Assembly (NCBI RefSeq): GCF_024722015.1
Contig: NZ_JANQBD010000013.1
Coordinates: 1-64,000, forward strand
From: Paenibacillus radicis (ex Xue et al. 2023)
GTDB taxonomy: Bacteria > Bacillota > Bacilli > Paenibacillales > NBRC-103111
Reading direction: 5' to 3'
Length of the DNA: 64,000 nucleotides
The position numbers and the translations under genes are program-made. The notes under the pieces were generated by a model. That model did not search any database and was not told the DNA's origin. It saw only the letters and a program-made list of their open reading frames with translations. Shown piece after piece: positions 36,092 through 45,947 of the stretch (its first letter is position 1; every line of letters begins with the position of its first letter).

Positions 36092-37258
36092 TTAAAATGA
36101 TGATGCACCCAGCTTTGTTCCATGATCTGCTGCTGGCGCCGATGCGGAAGAACCTGTTCCGTTGCCCCGCTCTACAAGCACGCCTGTTTCCTTATCATAC
36201 ACATTTACTTTCTCAAGCGGGAACGTTACCCATACCATCTTGCCAATAGGCAAATCCAGCTCACCGATTACTTTGGCCAGGATCAGATTCTCACCGCTCG
36301 TGGTCAGCTGAAATAAAGTTTCCGATCCGGCCGGCATCACTGAGTATACGGATAGAGGTATGCCTCCCTCGACCTTTTCCGATGAAATCTGAATGTCCTC
36401 AGGATAAATAGCCAAGACGACCTTTCCGGAAGGCGGCTGTGTGCAAGGAACCGTAAGTGTACCCAATTCTGAAGTTGTAGTTATCGATCCATTCGAATAC
36501 TTGCAATCGGCATCGACGAAATTAATTTTCGGGTTACCGATAAAGTCCGCAACGCGGATATCTACCGGATGACGGTAAATATTGCGCGGTGTATCGACCT
36601 GAACCATGTTGCCCTCGAAGAAAATCGCGATCTTGGTAGATAAGGTCAAGGCTTCGACCTGATCATGCGTAACGTAAACGATGGTTGTCTTCAGCTCGCG
36701 ATGCAGCCTTTTCAGCTCCGCTCTCATCTCCAGACGCAGCTTGGCGTCAAGATTGGACAGCGGCTCATCAAGCAGCAATATTCTCGGCTCCGTTACAATT
36801 GCCCGGGCAATGGCGACACGCTGCTGCTGGCCGCCTGACAGCTCAGAAGGGTATCGGTCCTTGTATTTAGCGATCCGCATCTTCTCCAGAGCGCTTTCTA
36901 CCTTCGTGCGGATCTCCGCCTTGGGCATTTTGTTAATGGACAGCCCAAAGGCTACATTATCGAATACCGTCATATGCGGCCACAGTGCATAGCTTTGGAA
37001 CACCAGATTCAACCCGCGCTTGGATGGGGGGGCATAGTAGCCTTTGGCTCCGTTGATCATTTCCTTGCCATTAATGGTCAGAATCCCTTCCTCGGGATTT
37101 TCCAATCCGGTGATAACCCGCAGAGTGGTCGTTTTACCGCAGCCGGACGGACCGAGCAGCGTCATGAAGTCGCCATCCTCAATATACAAATCGAGGTTTT
37201 TTAGAATATGATTTTTATCAAAATATTTGTTGATTTTCTCCAGCTTAATTCCACTCAT
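36092..37258 (-). CDS. ABC importer ATPase (FbpC/AfuC/PotA-like)
   Basis: A 388-residue ATPase. Walker A is GPSGCGKTT, signature LSGGQQQRVAIAR, Walker B ILLLDEPLSNLD, and the switch His is in VTHDQ. The C-terminal region (about 240-370) is a TOBE-type regulatory domain. GGAGG precedes ATG 37258, and only 4 bases separate it from the permease gene. It powers the fused permease and belongs to the ferric/hexose-phosphate/phosphonate/polyamine branch. Confidence 0.88.
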   Translation of the reverse strand: MSGIKLEKINKYFDKNHILKNLDLYIEDGDFMTLLGPSGCGKTTTLRVITGLENPEEGILTINGKEMINGAKGYYAPPSKRGLNLVFQSYALWPHMTVFDNVAFGLSINKMPKAEIRTKVESALEKMRIAKYKDRYPSELSGGQQQRVAIARAIVTEPRILLLDEPLSNLDAKLRLEMRAELKRLHRELKTTIVYVTHDQVEALTLSTKIAIFFEGNMVQVDTPRNIYRHPVDIRVADFIGNPKINFVDADCKYSNGSITTTSELGTLTVPCTQPPSGKVVLAIYPEDIQISSEKVEGGIPLSVYSVMPAGSETLFQLTTSGENLILAKVIGELDLPIGKMVWVTFPLEKVNVYDKETGVLVERGNGTGSSASAPAADHGTKLGASSF

Positions 37259-37262
37259 ATGG

Positions 37263-39101
37263 TTAGCCTCCTATGCCCTTCGAAAGATCTGCTTTGCCGT
37301 ACTTCGTTGCTATATAATGCGTGATCATAATTAGCGCAATAATAACAATAACGATAGCGTTAGCGTACTGCTGATAGCCCTTTTCCGCATAGCGGAACGT
37401 AAGTGTAGTTAATGTACTTGTCTTGGGAGTCACCAGCAGGATGATCAAATCCAGCTCCTTCATCGCACTTATGAACAAGAGCAGGAATGCGCTGATCAAG
37501 CCCTTGCGGCTTAAAGGCATCATAATGCTGAAAAATCTTCGTGGCCAGGATGCTCCATGCAGCTTGGCCGCTTCCTCCAGCTCTCCGCTAATCTGGAGCA
37601 TGGTGCTCGTGCCGGAGCGTGTTGCGAAAGGCAGCTCTTTAACTATCGTAATAAGAATGACGAGCGCCAAGGTTCCATAGAGCGCCGGCAGTAAAAATTT
37701 AGGCTGCGCAAACATGGACAAGTAAATCGCTGCAAACGAAATGCCGGGAATCAAATAAGGCATGAAGGACAGCTGCTCGACAAGCTTACCGGAAAGAGTT
37801 TTTCTTCCCTTCGAAATTACGTAGCCGAATACAAGTCCCATAACAGCAGCAACAGCCGCAGCTATAAATGCGATAGTCAATGAATTTTTCAAGCCCAGAA
37901 GGATCGAGTCGCTCTTCAGAATTCCCACTTCACCGGAAGCGATACTGAAATCCGAATCCCCGAACCAGTAATGTGTTGTCAGATTGCTTAAGCTGTAATT
38001 GCCGTCCTGGAGCATAAAAGTTTGCCATAGAAGCAGCAGAAGCGGGAATATGCCAGCCAGAAACATGAACAGAAACACCATAACAATTGCTGGAATTTTC
38101 CATACACCAAGCGGATTGAGATTTTTCCTCGAATCCTTGCCGCCTATCGTAGCGTAGCTCTTTCTTTTGCCAATCGCCCGCTGGTTGAAATAAATCGTCA
38201 GGGCTGAAATAACAATCAGAATCAAGCTTAGTACATAGGCATCGGAAATCATCCGGTTTTTCATACTGCCGTACAGCATAGTTGCGATTGTGTAATACTT
38301 GACCGGCAGACCAAGAAAGGCTGCGGCACCGAACGTTCCCATACTTTTCGAAAAGGTCAGAATCAGTGCGGACAGAATAGCAGGCATAACTAGTGGAAAC
38401 GTAATTTTTCTTAAAATAGTATAGCGGCTTGCTCCCAAAATATCGGCGGTTTCTTCCAGACTGCTGTTAATCGAGCTCAGAGAAACGGCGATAAGCAGGT
38501 AAAAGAAGGTGTAATAATGACCCACAAGCACGATGGAGATCGGTAAAAATCCATAAGAAATCCAATCGGGCGGATTAATGCCGAACAAATATTGCAGCAT
38601 ACCCTGCGTTCCGCCGACCCGGTCGTTCTTGAACACGATCAGCCAGGCAAACGACTTGATCCATGAAGGCAGCATATAAGGAATGATAGCCAGAAAAGCA
38701 AATGTCTTCTTGAAAGGCAGATCGGTGCGAGTAACCAGCCACGCTAATCCGCCTCCCACAACCATGGAGAAAAAGGATACAAACACCGCAATGTTGAATG
38801 AATTCAGCAGCGGTTTATAGAAGATCGACGAGCTGATGTCGCTGTATAATACATGCAGCCAGTGGTTCAGGGTCAGATTCCCCGGTACCGCCTGGGGGTT
38901 AGCCCGAATATCCTCGGGATGCCAAGTCAGCGTATGCGAGATAATTTCCCACATCGGGATGACAATCGTATAGCCCAAGAAAATAATGGCGAAAAGACTG
39001 ATTAGGTGCAAAGGATTCGTGAGGCTGCTCTTGAGGAAATTAAGTACACGAACCATGGTGAATTTCGATGCGGATCGGCTAGTATATTCGATGTTGTTCA
39101 C
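37263..39101 (-). CDS. Fused double ABC permease (FbpB/AfuB-like)
   Basis: A 612-residue protein with about 12 membrane segments and two binding-protein-dependent permease domains in one chain, each with an EAA loop (SLEETADILGASRYTILRK and ELEEAAKLHGASWPRRFFS). This fused form is typical of the ferric-ion/hexose-phosphate (AfuB) and 2-aminoethylphosphonate permeases. The start is GTG 39101, with GGGGGG 8 bases upstream. It should take substrate from the three AfuA-like binding proteins encoded upstream in the operon. Confidence 0.87.
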   Translation of the reverse strand: MNNIEYTSRSASKFTMVRVLNFLKSSLTNPLHLISLFAIIFLGYTIVIPMWEIISHTLTWHPEDIRANPQAVPGNLTLNHWLHVLYSDISSSIFYKPLLNSFNIAVFVSFFSMVVGGGLAWLVTRTDLPFKKTFAFLAIIPYMLPSWIKSFAWLIVFKNDRVGGTQGMLQYLFGINPPDWISYGFLPISIVLVGHYYTFFYLLIAVSLSSINSSLEETADILGASRYTILRKITFPLVMPAILSALILTFSKSMGTFGAAAFLGLPVKYYTIATMLYGSMKNRMISDAYVLSLILIVISALTIYFNQRAIGKRKSYATIGGKDSRKNLNPLGVWKIPAIVMVFLFMFLAGIFPLLLLLWQTFMLQDGNYSLSNLTTHYWFGDSDFSIASGEVGILKSDSILLGLKNSLTIAFIAAAVAAVMGLVFGYVISKGRKTLSGKLVEQLSFMPYLIPGISFAAIYLSMFAQPKFLLPALYGTLALVILITIVKELPFATRSGTSTMLQISGELEEAAKLHGASWPRRFFSIMMPLSRKGLISAFLLLFISAMKELDLIILLVTPKTSTLTTLTFRYAEKGYQQYANAIVIVIIALIMITHYIATKYGKADLSKGIGG

Positions 39102-39145
39102 CGGTTATTCCCCCCTCTTAGATCCGGTGCGGCTGGAATGCTGTT

Positions 39146-40030
39146 TCATGGTGTTGCCTCCTTCAATCGTTGAACCGATGCCAGCACATGTTCGCTGAGA
39201 GATCTGTCCGCATCGAATTTGTTCATAGTCAGCTCCAAATTATATACACCTTGATATCCGGCACGCTGCAGGCTGCCGACATAGTGCTCCAGGGGCAAGC
39301 TTCTTGCTTGCGTCAACGGGTTGTGCGTTCCGGTTAGACCGAGCCCGTGAATATGCGTATGATAGACTCTCTCCAAAAAAGCAGCAGGCGGGAGATCCTC
39401 CATGTGTACCTCGGGTGGAGATTTCAGACCGCGTTCATCCATCAGGTTCGAGTAATAATGGCCCATATCCCATGTAATGCCCACATAAGGACTGTCAACC
39501 TCGTTCACGATCCGCTGCACACCGTCTATCGAATCTCCCGGATCTACCTTGCTTGATTTTTTACGGTTATTTTCAATTCCAATTTTTAGCGGAAGCTGCT
39601 CCGAATCAATCACTGCAACCCATTCATGCAAAAGCTTAACCGTATGATGATGCAGTTCTTCCTCCGAACCTGACTTGGCGTCAAAAGCGTGCAGCGCCAT
39701 CGTAAGGCCGGCTTGATACTTATGATAATTTTTCAAAATATAGCTCATGGATGGATAAATCTCCGCAAATCGCGTACCTGGATGCTCCCCAGCCACATGT
39801 CCATGAACCGTAAGCTTCAGACCCGCATCCCAGATTTGCTGTATAAGCCCCCGGTAAGCTTCTTCATTCGCACCGCGGGGAAGAATCCTGACCTCGATAG
39901 ACCCGATTCCAGCTGTCTTTAAAGCATCTAGCAATAGCTCCACCTTTTCATAATGTGCAATTAAATCATTGGGGCTGTCTAAACTCGGTTTGCCTAAAAA
40001 TACAGGACTTTGCAAGGAAAAACCTAGCAT
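39146..40030 (-). CDS. Xylose-isomerase-like TIM-barrel protein (sugar isomerase/epimerase)
   Basis: A 294-residue AP_endonuc_2 (PF01261) barrel. Probable metal and substrate residues are intact: H76 and H78 (VHGHV), E153 (GIENN), D188 and H191 (WDMGHYY), H226/H228 (THIHG) and E266 (NLELT). Relatives include inosose dehydratase and isomerase IolE/IolI and sugar-phosphate epimerases. It sits in the phytase/importer operon between the binding proteins and the permease, so it may act on the dephosphorylated polyol. A divergent paralogue lies at 48135-49055. Confidence 0.78.
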   Translation of the reverse strand: MLGFSLQSPVFLGKPSLDSPNDLIAHYEKVELLLDALKTAGIGSIEVRILPRGANEEAYRGLIQQIWDAGLKLTVHGHVAGEHPGTRFAEIYPSMSYILKNYHKYQAGLTMALHAFDAKSGSEEELHHHTVKLLHEWVAVIDSEQLPLKIGIENNRKKSSKVDPGDSIDGVQRIVNEVDSPYVGITWDMGHYYSNLMDERGLKSPPEVHMEDLPPAAFLERVYHTHIHGLGLTGTHNPLTQARSLPLEHYVGSLQRAGYQGVYNLELTMNKFDADRSLSEHVLASVQRLKEATP

Positions 40031-40055
40031 GGTTTCAACACTCCATTCCGAATGG

Positions 40056-41273
40056 TTACTGATTCTTTATCCAAAAGTTCACTACATCCTGATAAACCTT
40101 ATAAAACTTTTCGCTGTCGTACTGCCAAATATTAAGCTCATTGATGTTTTTCGCATTTTTATGCTGCACATCCGTTCGGGTCATCCATGAACCGATTTCA
40201 TTAAACGGCATCGTTCCTTCGCCCTTGCCGTCCGCTTCACCGGCCATCCAACGAACCAACAGCTTGGCAGCGTTTGGATGAGGAGCTTTATTGCCTACGA
40301 ACAACAGCCCTTCGTCAGCAACGGATAGTTTAGGCTTCATATCCCAAATGATGTCTGCTTTCAAGCCTTTTTCCGACATTTTACGGATATCCCCAGAAAC
40401 TCCGATGAACACAGGAGCCGGTTTGTTCGGAGCAGCTTTGCCCACTGCATCCTGACCGTCTACACTGCTTTTGACGAGAATCGCGTTTTTATAAAACTGC
40501 TGCAGAAATTCATAGCCCGCATTTTTCGTACCGTTAAGGACGATATCCTTGCCGAATTTCTCCTTATAAGCCTTAGCCATATCATCGGAATTAACAACGA
40601 ACGCTACGAACATATCCATCTGGGCCGGTGATTGCAGCGGATCGACCATAAGTACTCTGTTCTTCCATTCAGGTGTGGTCAAATCCCACCAGTTGTTAAC
40701 CGGCGGCGTTTTATTCTGCTCCGTGTTGTAGAACAAAGTACGGAATTCCATGTAAGGCACGAAGGCAATACCTTCGCTTTTGTAAGGCTCATGAATCTTG
40801 GCGGCTATGTCGCTTGGCAAATACTTGAACAGCATGCCTTTTTTGACAAGCTCTTCTTCAATGCCGCCTCCCACTTCTTTGGTCAGGACAAGATCGGCAT
40901 TGAATATGCCGGCGGCTTGCTCCCGAATGACCTTATCCATGATGACATTGGACTTGAGATCGAATGCCTCAATATCGATGCCGGGATACTTCTTCTCGAA
41001 CGTTTTCTCTACATCATTGATTCGGCCTGATGTGGAGTATACTGTGACTTTCCCTTCTTTTTTCGCTTTTTCATACAGCTCTTCGACGGTTTCTGTTTTG
41101 TAGAGTCCCGCGCTTTCGGCCCATTCGGATTTCACGGCTCCTCCGGCACTGGCTGCTCCGCCTGTTGTCTTTTTATCTGATGCTGCTGTTGGTGTTGGAG
41201 TTGAACTACTGCAGGCTGCGAGTACAATGGTGAAGGTCAGTAGCAATGCGGAAATATTCCTCACTTTTTTCAT
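40056..41273 (-). CDS. AfuA/FbpA-type binding lipoprotein, copy 3
   Basis: About 405 residues with lipobox VLAAC in the first 25 residues. The mature part is the iron/hexose-phosphate/phosphonate binding-protein fold (VTVYSTSGRINDVEKTFEKK; NNWWDLTTPEWKNRV; AAKLLVRWMAGEADGKGEG). ATG 41273 is preferred, with GGGG 7 bases upstream. Three such paralogues lie in tandem, all feeding one importer. FbpA ferric ligands (paired C-terminal Tyr) are not evident, so an organophosphate ligand is more likely than iron. This copy is the most divergent in its C-terminal tail. Confidence 0.82.
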   Translation of the reverse strand: MKKVRNISALLLTFTIVLAACSSSTPTPTAASDKKTTGGAASAGGAVKSEWAESAGLYKTETVEELYEKAKKEGKVTVYSTSGRINDVEKTFEKKYPGIDIEAFDLKSNVIMDKVIREQAAGIFNADLVLTKEVGGGIEEELVKKGMLFKYLPSDIAAKIHEPYKSEGIAFVPYMEFRTLFYNTEQNKTPPVNNWWDLTTPEWKNRVLMVDPLQSPAQMDMFVAFVVNSDDMAKAYKEKFGKDIVLNGTKNAGYEFLQQFYKNAILVKSSVDGQDAVGKAAPNKPAPVFIGVSGDIRKMSEKGLKADIIWDMKPKLSVADEGLLFVGNKAPHPNAAKLLVRWMAGEADGKGEGTMPFNEIGSWMTRTDVQHKNAKNINELNIWQYDSEKFYKVYQDVVNFWIKNQ

Positions 41274-41333
41274 CTGACTACCCCTATTCTCCTTAATTTG
41301 GTACTGCATACATCATTCATTCCAGCAACACCT

Positions 41334-42554
41334 TTACTGCATCTTCAACCAGAACTCTCTGAACTTGACGAAGTTTTTATAAAAATAATCCGAATCATAG
41401 TCCCATACATTCAGCTTGTCGATTGGCAGTTGATCGGTGCGTCCGTTATCGGTTCTCGTTGACCAGGAGCCCATGACGTTGAAAGGCTTGAAGCCATCGG
41501 ATTTCCCGTCAGCTTCTCCCGCCATGTAACGGATCATCAGCTTGGCTGCATTAACATTCGGCGCTTTGTCGGCAACGTACAAGTAAGATGGACCCACTAC
41601 AGAAATTCTTGGTTTCACATCATACGTAGCCGCAATGCTCAGCTTTTTCTCAATGACATCCCTTAATTTACTGGATGCGCCTATGCCGATAGGAGGCTTG
41701 CCTTGCGCTGTTACTCCAACCGCCTCGACAACTTCATCGCTCGACTTCATCAGAACCGGATCGTTTTTCAAAAATTGTTTAAAAAATTCGTAAGCCGCAT
41801 TTTCCGTACCGTTAAGAACGATGTCTTTGCCGAATTTATCCTTGTATGCCTGCTTCATTTCATCGGAATGCTGCACCATAGCCAAAAATAAATCCATCAT
41901 GTCCGCAGAATCGATCGGGTCGTTCAGCAGCACTTTACCTTTCCATTCCGGTTGCGTCAGGTCCCACCAATTCGTGACTGGAGGCGTTTTGTACACATCG
42001 GTATTGTAAAAGATTGCCCGCAGGCTGAAGTAGGGTACCAGTCCGCTGCTCTTGCTCTTATACGGCTCAACCATCTTCTCGGAAAGATCCTTCGGGATGT
42101 ACTTGTGTACCAGCTTCTTGGTAGTCAGCTCCGTTGTAACCGCTCCGCTCGCATCCTTGACGAAAATAACGTCGGCATTGTAGATGCCTGCCCCTTGCTC
42201 CCGAATAACTTTCTCCACGATGTCGTTGGTGGACATATTGAAGGCTTCAACCTTCACGCCGGGATATTTCGCTTCAAAGGTAGCCTTCACGTCCTTGATC
42301 CGACTCGACTGGGAGTAGACGACAACTTTGCCTTCCCCCTTGGCCTTCGTATACAGTTCATCGGTCGTTTCCGTTTTATTCAAGCCGTTCTTCTCGGCCC
42401 ATTCGGAGGCCGCTGTTACATCTCCTTTGGCTGCAGGCTTATTGCCAGCGTCTGGAGCGCTGCCATTCTCTGTTTTGGTGCTGCAAGCCGCAAGCATAAC
42501 CATTAAAGCCAGCCCGGTTAGAAACGACCCGGCAACCTTCCCTTTTTTCTTCAT
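41334..42554 (-). CDS. AfuA/FbpA-type binding lipoprotein, copy 2
   Basis: A 406-residue lipoprotein (lipobox VMLAAC). It is closely similar to its two neighbours: VVVYSQSSRIKDVKATFEAK, TNWWDLTQPEWKGKV and AAKLMIRYMAGEADGKSDG. It binds ligand outside the membrane for the fused permease. GGAGG is 10 bases before the ATG. The gene order and similarity show recent tandem duplication; differences in the middle of the proteins (about 220-310) could adapt each copy to a different phosphorylation state of the ligand. Confidence 0.82.
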   Translation of the reverse strand: MKKKGKVAGSFLTGLALMVMLAACSTKTENGSAPDAGNKPAAKGDVTAASEWAEKNGLNKTETTDELYTKAKGEGKVVVYSQSSRIKDVKATFEAKYPGVKVEAFNMSTNDIVEKVIREQGAGIYNADVIFVKDASGAVTTELTTKKLVHKYIPKDLSEKMVEPYKSKSSGLVPYFSLRAIFYNTDVYKTPPVTNWWDLTQPEWKGKVLLNDPIDSADMMDLFLAMVQHSDEMKQAYKDKFGKDIVLNGTENAAYEFFKQFLKNDPVLMKSSDEVVEAVGVTAQGKPPIGIGASSKLRDVIEKKLSIAATYDVKPRISVVGPSYLYVADKAPNVNAAKLMIRYMAGEADGKSDGFKPFNVMGSWSTRTDNGRTDQLPIDKLNVWDYDSDYFYKNFVKFREFWLKMQ

Positions 42555-42660
42555 TAGCCTATAACCTCCGACTCGATTTTGATTTCAAATCCATCATTTT
42601 GAAGGCGTTTACAACATTGCTTCTATAAACTGAGCTTTAGCTATGGCTTTCTGTTAATCG

Positions 42661-43872
42661 CTACTGCTGCTTCAACCAGAAATCACGTATTTTAGGTGAA
42701 TTTTCATAAAAGAATACCGGATCATACTTCCATACATTCAGCTTGGATAGCGGTAATTCTTCTACCTGCGTAACATCCGAACGCGTAGCCCATGCTCCGG
42801 CAATATTGAACGGCTTGAGACCTGCAGCCTTGCCATCCGCTTCGCCTGCCATCCAACGGATTAACAATTTAGCCGCATTGGGATGCTTCGACTGATCGCC
42901 TACATACAGCAGAGCCTGCTCAACCTGGGAAACCTTCGGCTTCACATCATACGAAACGCCCAGCTTCAGTCCTTGACCCTGTGCTTCTCTTAGCTTCGTG
43001 GACACGGCAAGCCCGATTGGCGGCTTCGCCTGACCCGGTTTACCAACAGCTTTGACAATATCGCCGCCTGAATTAGTTAAAATAAGGTCGTTTTTGGAAA
43101 GTCGTTTGATGAATTCATAGCCTGCATTAGGCGATCCATTCAATTCAATGTCTTTACCGAATTTATCCTTGTAGGCCTGCTTCATATCATCCGAATTTTG
43201 AACCATGCCCAGAAACAAGTCCATCGTGTCGGCCGATTTCATCGGGTCGCTTAGCATTACACGGCCTTTCCAATCCGGTGTCGTAAGATCCCACCAGTTG
43301 GTGATCGGAGGTGTTTTGTACACATCGGCATTGTAGAAAATGCCTCTGGCTTCAACGTAAGGCACCAAGCCCTCTACTTGGCTCTTGTACGGCTCCGGCA
43401 TTTTGCCTACGATATCGCTCGGCATATATTTATGTACAATGCCTTTTTTCAACAGCTCCATCGTAAATGTGCCGCCCGTATCTTTCGTGAAAATAACATC
43501 GGCATTGTAGATGCCAGCCCCATGCTCTCTGATCAGCTTTTCAAGCATATCGACAGAGCTGATGTTGTAAGCTTCGAGCTTAACCCCCGGGTACTTGGCC
43601 TCAAAGGAGTCCTTGACGTCGCTGACCCGGCTCGACATAGAGTAAAGAACAACGGAGCCCTCACCCTTCGCTTTGGCATACAGCTCATCAGCCGTTTCCG
43701 TCTTGTTAAGGCCCGCGCTTACCGCCCAAGACGATGAAGCTGCGCTTGGAGCTGCTGCATTCCCGCCCCCGCTGCCTGTTGAGGTGGAGCCACAGGCGCT
43801 CATAGCCAATACACTGGAGCATAATCCCATAATTAAAGCCGTTCTAGCTGCTGCCCGCTTCATCTGTTGCAT
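42661..43872 (-). CDS. AfuA/FbpA-type binding lipoprotein, copy 1
   Basis: About 403 residues; lipobox LAMSAC, then a short Gly/Ala/Ser linker and the binding fold (VVLYSMSSRVSDVKDSFEAK; TNWWDLTTPDWKGRV; AAKLLIRWMAGEADGKAAG). ATG 43872 has GGGGG 7 bases upstream and overlaps the end of the phytase gene (43844) by 29 bases, so it is translationally linked to that enzyme; the longer frame to 43920 has no site. First of three paralogues. Confidence 0.83.
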   Translation of the reverse strand: MQQMKRAAARTALIMGLCSSVLAMSACGSTSTGSGGGNAAAPSAASSSWAVSAGLNKTETADELYAKAKGEGSVVLYSMSSRVSDVKDSFEAKYPGVKLEAYNISSVDMLEKLIREHGAGIYNADVIFTKDTGGTFTMELLKKGIVHKYMPSDIVGKMPEPYKSQVEGLVPYVEARGIFYNADVYKTPPITNWWDLTTPDWKGRVMLSDPMKSADTMDLFLGMVQNSDDMKQAYKDKFGKDIELNGSPNAGYEFIKRLSKNDLILTNSGGDIVKAVGKPGQAKPPIGLAVSTKLREAQGQGLKLGVSYDVKPKVSQVEQALLYVGDQSKHPNAAKLLIRWMAGEADGKAAGLKPFNIAGAWATRSDVTQVEELPLSKLNVWKYDPVFFYENSPKIRDFWLKQQ

Positions 43873-44764
43873 CGTTATTCCCCCATTCTTTATCGATCCA
43901 CTGAGACCATGATTCTGCATATCCTTCGTGAATATGGCTTACACAATAATCATAAAACTGTCTGACATAATTTAATCGCTCCACTGCTGCTTCATATTTG
44001 TAGGTATCAAGCGGATCCATTCTCTGAAAATCTCTGCCTCCGATACGCATTTGACGCTCTGTCAAATCCTCGAAGCCAACCTTATCCGCATTTCTCATCA
44101 TATCGTACATACAGAAGAAGGTACTGGCCCGCCCAACGCCACCGCGACAATGGAAATGAAGCCAAACACCATTAGGAAGCGCTTTCACCCATTCGATAAA
44201 ACGATCTACTTCCGCGTCTAATGGACGATGGTGGTCTGTTACAAAAAAACGTTTATACCCAAGACCTTCCGTTAGCGCAAGCTCCTCCTCACTCAGAACC
44301 TGCTTGGGATCTTGAACAGGTCCCCCTATATCCACCGACTTGCCTGCCACTTCGTCAAAGGTAATGGAGCTCTGACTTATTAAACCGTTCAACAGCAGCT
44401 TCTCTTTGACAAGCACCTCAACGTTGGTTAACCCTTTGTTAGCTCCGTTATGCAAACCAAACCAGTTGACCGCCATCCCATTGACAAAGGCGTGGTTCTC
44501 CTGCCGCAAATCTACGAGGATGATAGGGAAATCACCGATAGTCTCTTTCATCGTTTGCAGCTCTCGCAGTGAATACTGCCCGCTAGCCGATGCCCTTAGC
44601 TCTGTGAATCCTGTAAGATCCGGGAGACTGCCGCCAGCCTGATCAGCAGTTACGGCATCTCTTGACATTCGAAATCTTTTGGGCAGCGCGTTCTTGTCGT
44701 TATTTCTTTCTACCACCAGATTAATTCGTGAAGCTTCGACTTGTTTATTCGCATTGTCTGGCAA
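43844..44764 (-). CDS. PTP-like (cysteine) phytase, copy 1, cytoplasmic
   Basis: A 306-residue protein matching the PTP-like phytase family (PF14566; Selenomonas PhyA type). The P-loop is HCRGGVGR (H205, C206, R212), the general acid is D177 in FVTDHHRP, and WLHFHC and RQMRIGG match the family. Family members remove phosphates from inositol polyphosphates with a cysteinyl-phosphate intermediate. Known ones are secreted, but this one has no signal peptide. The start is TTG 44764, preceded by GGGGGGAGGAG; no earlier ATG exists. It follows the lacI gene by 34 bases and overlaps the binding-protein gene. Confidence 0.78.
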   Translation of the reverse strand: MPDNANKQVEASRINLVVERNNDKNALPKRFRMSRDAVTADQAGGSLPDLTGFTELRASASGQYSLRELQTMKETIGDFPIILVDLRQENHAFVNGMAVNWFGLHNGANKGLTNVEVLVKEKLLLNGLISQSSITFDEVAGKSVDIGGPVQDPKQVLSEEELALTEGLGYKRFFVTDHHRPLDAEVDRFIEWVKALPNGVWLHFHCRGGVGRASTFFCMYDMMRNADKVGFEDLTERQMRIGGRDFQRMDPLDTYKYEAAVERLNYVRQFYDYCVSHIHEGYAESWSQWIDKEWGNNDATDEAGSS

Positions 44765-44798
44765 AAAAATCTCTCCTCCCCCCGCGCATATTATTCAA

Positions 44799-45806
44799 CT
44801 ATATTCTTGCCTCCGAACAGGTTTGTCGGACGATTAGCTGTGTATTCAACAAGATGGAATCCGCTGTCAACCGGTTCTCCAGCAACATTTGCATAAGCAG
44901 CTCAGCTGCTTTGCGGCCCATCTCCTGGCGAGGCTGTGCAACTGTCGTTAATTTAATCCAATGAAGATTGCTTACCTCCAGGTTATCGAAGCCAAGAACG
45001 CTCATTTGTCCAGGTACGGAAATCTTGTGCTCAGCCAGCCACTCCAGAGCTCCGATGGCCAGAAGATCGTTAGCAGCGAACACCGCCGTCATAGCCGGAT
45101 AGTCCTCCATCAGCTTACCCATGGAACGCGATCCGCACTGCATCGTCCTTCCGTCCCATATAATACCCTTCTCAGCGGGCTCAATTCCCTGCTTCTTGAG
45201 GCTATCTATATAACCGCGATACCGTTCTTTACCGGTGAAGGAATAGGGAGGCATTCCAATAAATCCGATTTCTTTATGTCCTAAAGAGAATAAGTAATCC
45301 ATTGCGTTGCAAGTGCCCTCGTAGTGATCGACATCGACGAAAGGCATTTCCAATTGTTGCGGCGGACGTCTGCGGAGGAAGACAACAGGAATTTTCAGCC
45401 TCTGCAGCAGTTCAATTCCATCCTCATCAAGAAAATCCGGTGTGACGATGATACCATCCATCTTCCGCTCCAGCACGCTGGTCAAAAATCTCTTTTCTTT
45501 ATCAGGGCGACGGGAAGTATTCACGTAGATGACTAGATACCCGTTATCCGATAGCACCTCTTCAACATCATGAGCCATAGCGGAGAAGAAAGGATCCGTA
45601 ATATCCGGAATCATCAATCCGATCGTATTCGACTTGCGCTGAATCAGGCTTCTTGCCAAAGCGTTCGGCGTGTAGTTAATACGCTTCATTGCCTCCAAAA
45701 CTTCCTGCTTCGTTTCTTGCCGTATATCTGGATGATTATTCAATGCTCTCGAGACAGTTGATACGGATACTCCTAATTCCTTAGCTAAATCTTTTATGGT
45801 TGGCAT
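44799..45806 (-). CDS. LacI-family transcriptional regulator
   Basis: A 335-residue regulator: N-terminal helix-turn-helix TIKDLAKELGVSVSTVSRAL with hinge helix NALARSLIQRKSN, then a periplasmic-binding-like ligand domain. It is the first gene of the long operon ending at 33653. Its promoter carries two adjacent 12-bp palindromes of the classical LacI type with central CG, and the same palindromes precede two neighbouring transcription units, so it very probably represses itself and all three. The inducer is presumably the imported phosphorylated or dephosphorylated compound. Confidence 0.88.
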   Translation of the reverse strand: MPTIKDLAKELGVSVSTVSRALNNHPDIRQETKQEVLEAMKRINYTPNALARSLIQRKSNTIGLMIPDITDPFFSAMAHDVEEVLSDNGYLVIYVNTSRRPDKEKRFLTSVLERKMDGIIVTPDFLDEDGIELLQRLKIPVVFLRRRPPQQLEMPFVDVDHYEGTCNAMDYLFSLGHKEIGFIGMPPYSFTGKERYRGYIDSLKKQGIEPAEKGIIWDGRTMQCGSRSMGKLMEDYPAMTAVFAANDLLAIGALEWLAEHKISVPGQMSVLGFDNLEVSNLHWIKLTTVAQPRQEMGRKAAELLMQMLLENRLTADSILLNTQLIVRQTCSEARI

Positions 45807-45823
45807 AGTGCTGAATCTCCTTT

Positions 45824-45879
45824 GGTAACGTTTCCGGTAACGTTACCAAAATCTTATGACAAATCACCTTTTTTGTCAA
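45824..45879 (-). promoter_or_regulatory. lacI/phytase operon promoter with tandem operators
   Basis: On the minus strand -35 TTGACA (45879-45874), 17-base spacer, -10 TAAGAT (45856-45851), 3 bases, then palindromes GGTAACGTTACC (45847-45836) and GGAAACGTTACC (45835-45824) side by side. The operators cover the expected start of transcription, which suits repression by LacI. GGAG stands 11 bases before the lacI ATG. Confidence 0.82.
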
Positions 45880-45947
45880 TTGAAACTTGCTCGCAGCTTA
45901 TAAAAAGGCTTGCCCAGCAACCAGAGCGACGTTCAAGCAGCAAACGT

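Noticed and set aside
40056..43872. Calling the three binding proteins and the importer a ferric-iron (Fbp) system
   Set aside because: The fold family is shared, but I could not see the paired-Tyr iron site, and all neighbouring genes concern phosphate esters, so an organophosphate ligand is preferred.
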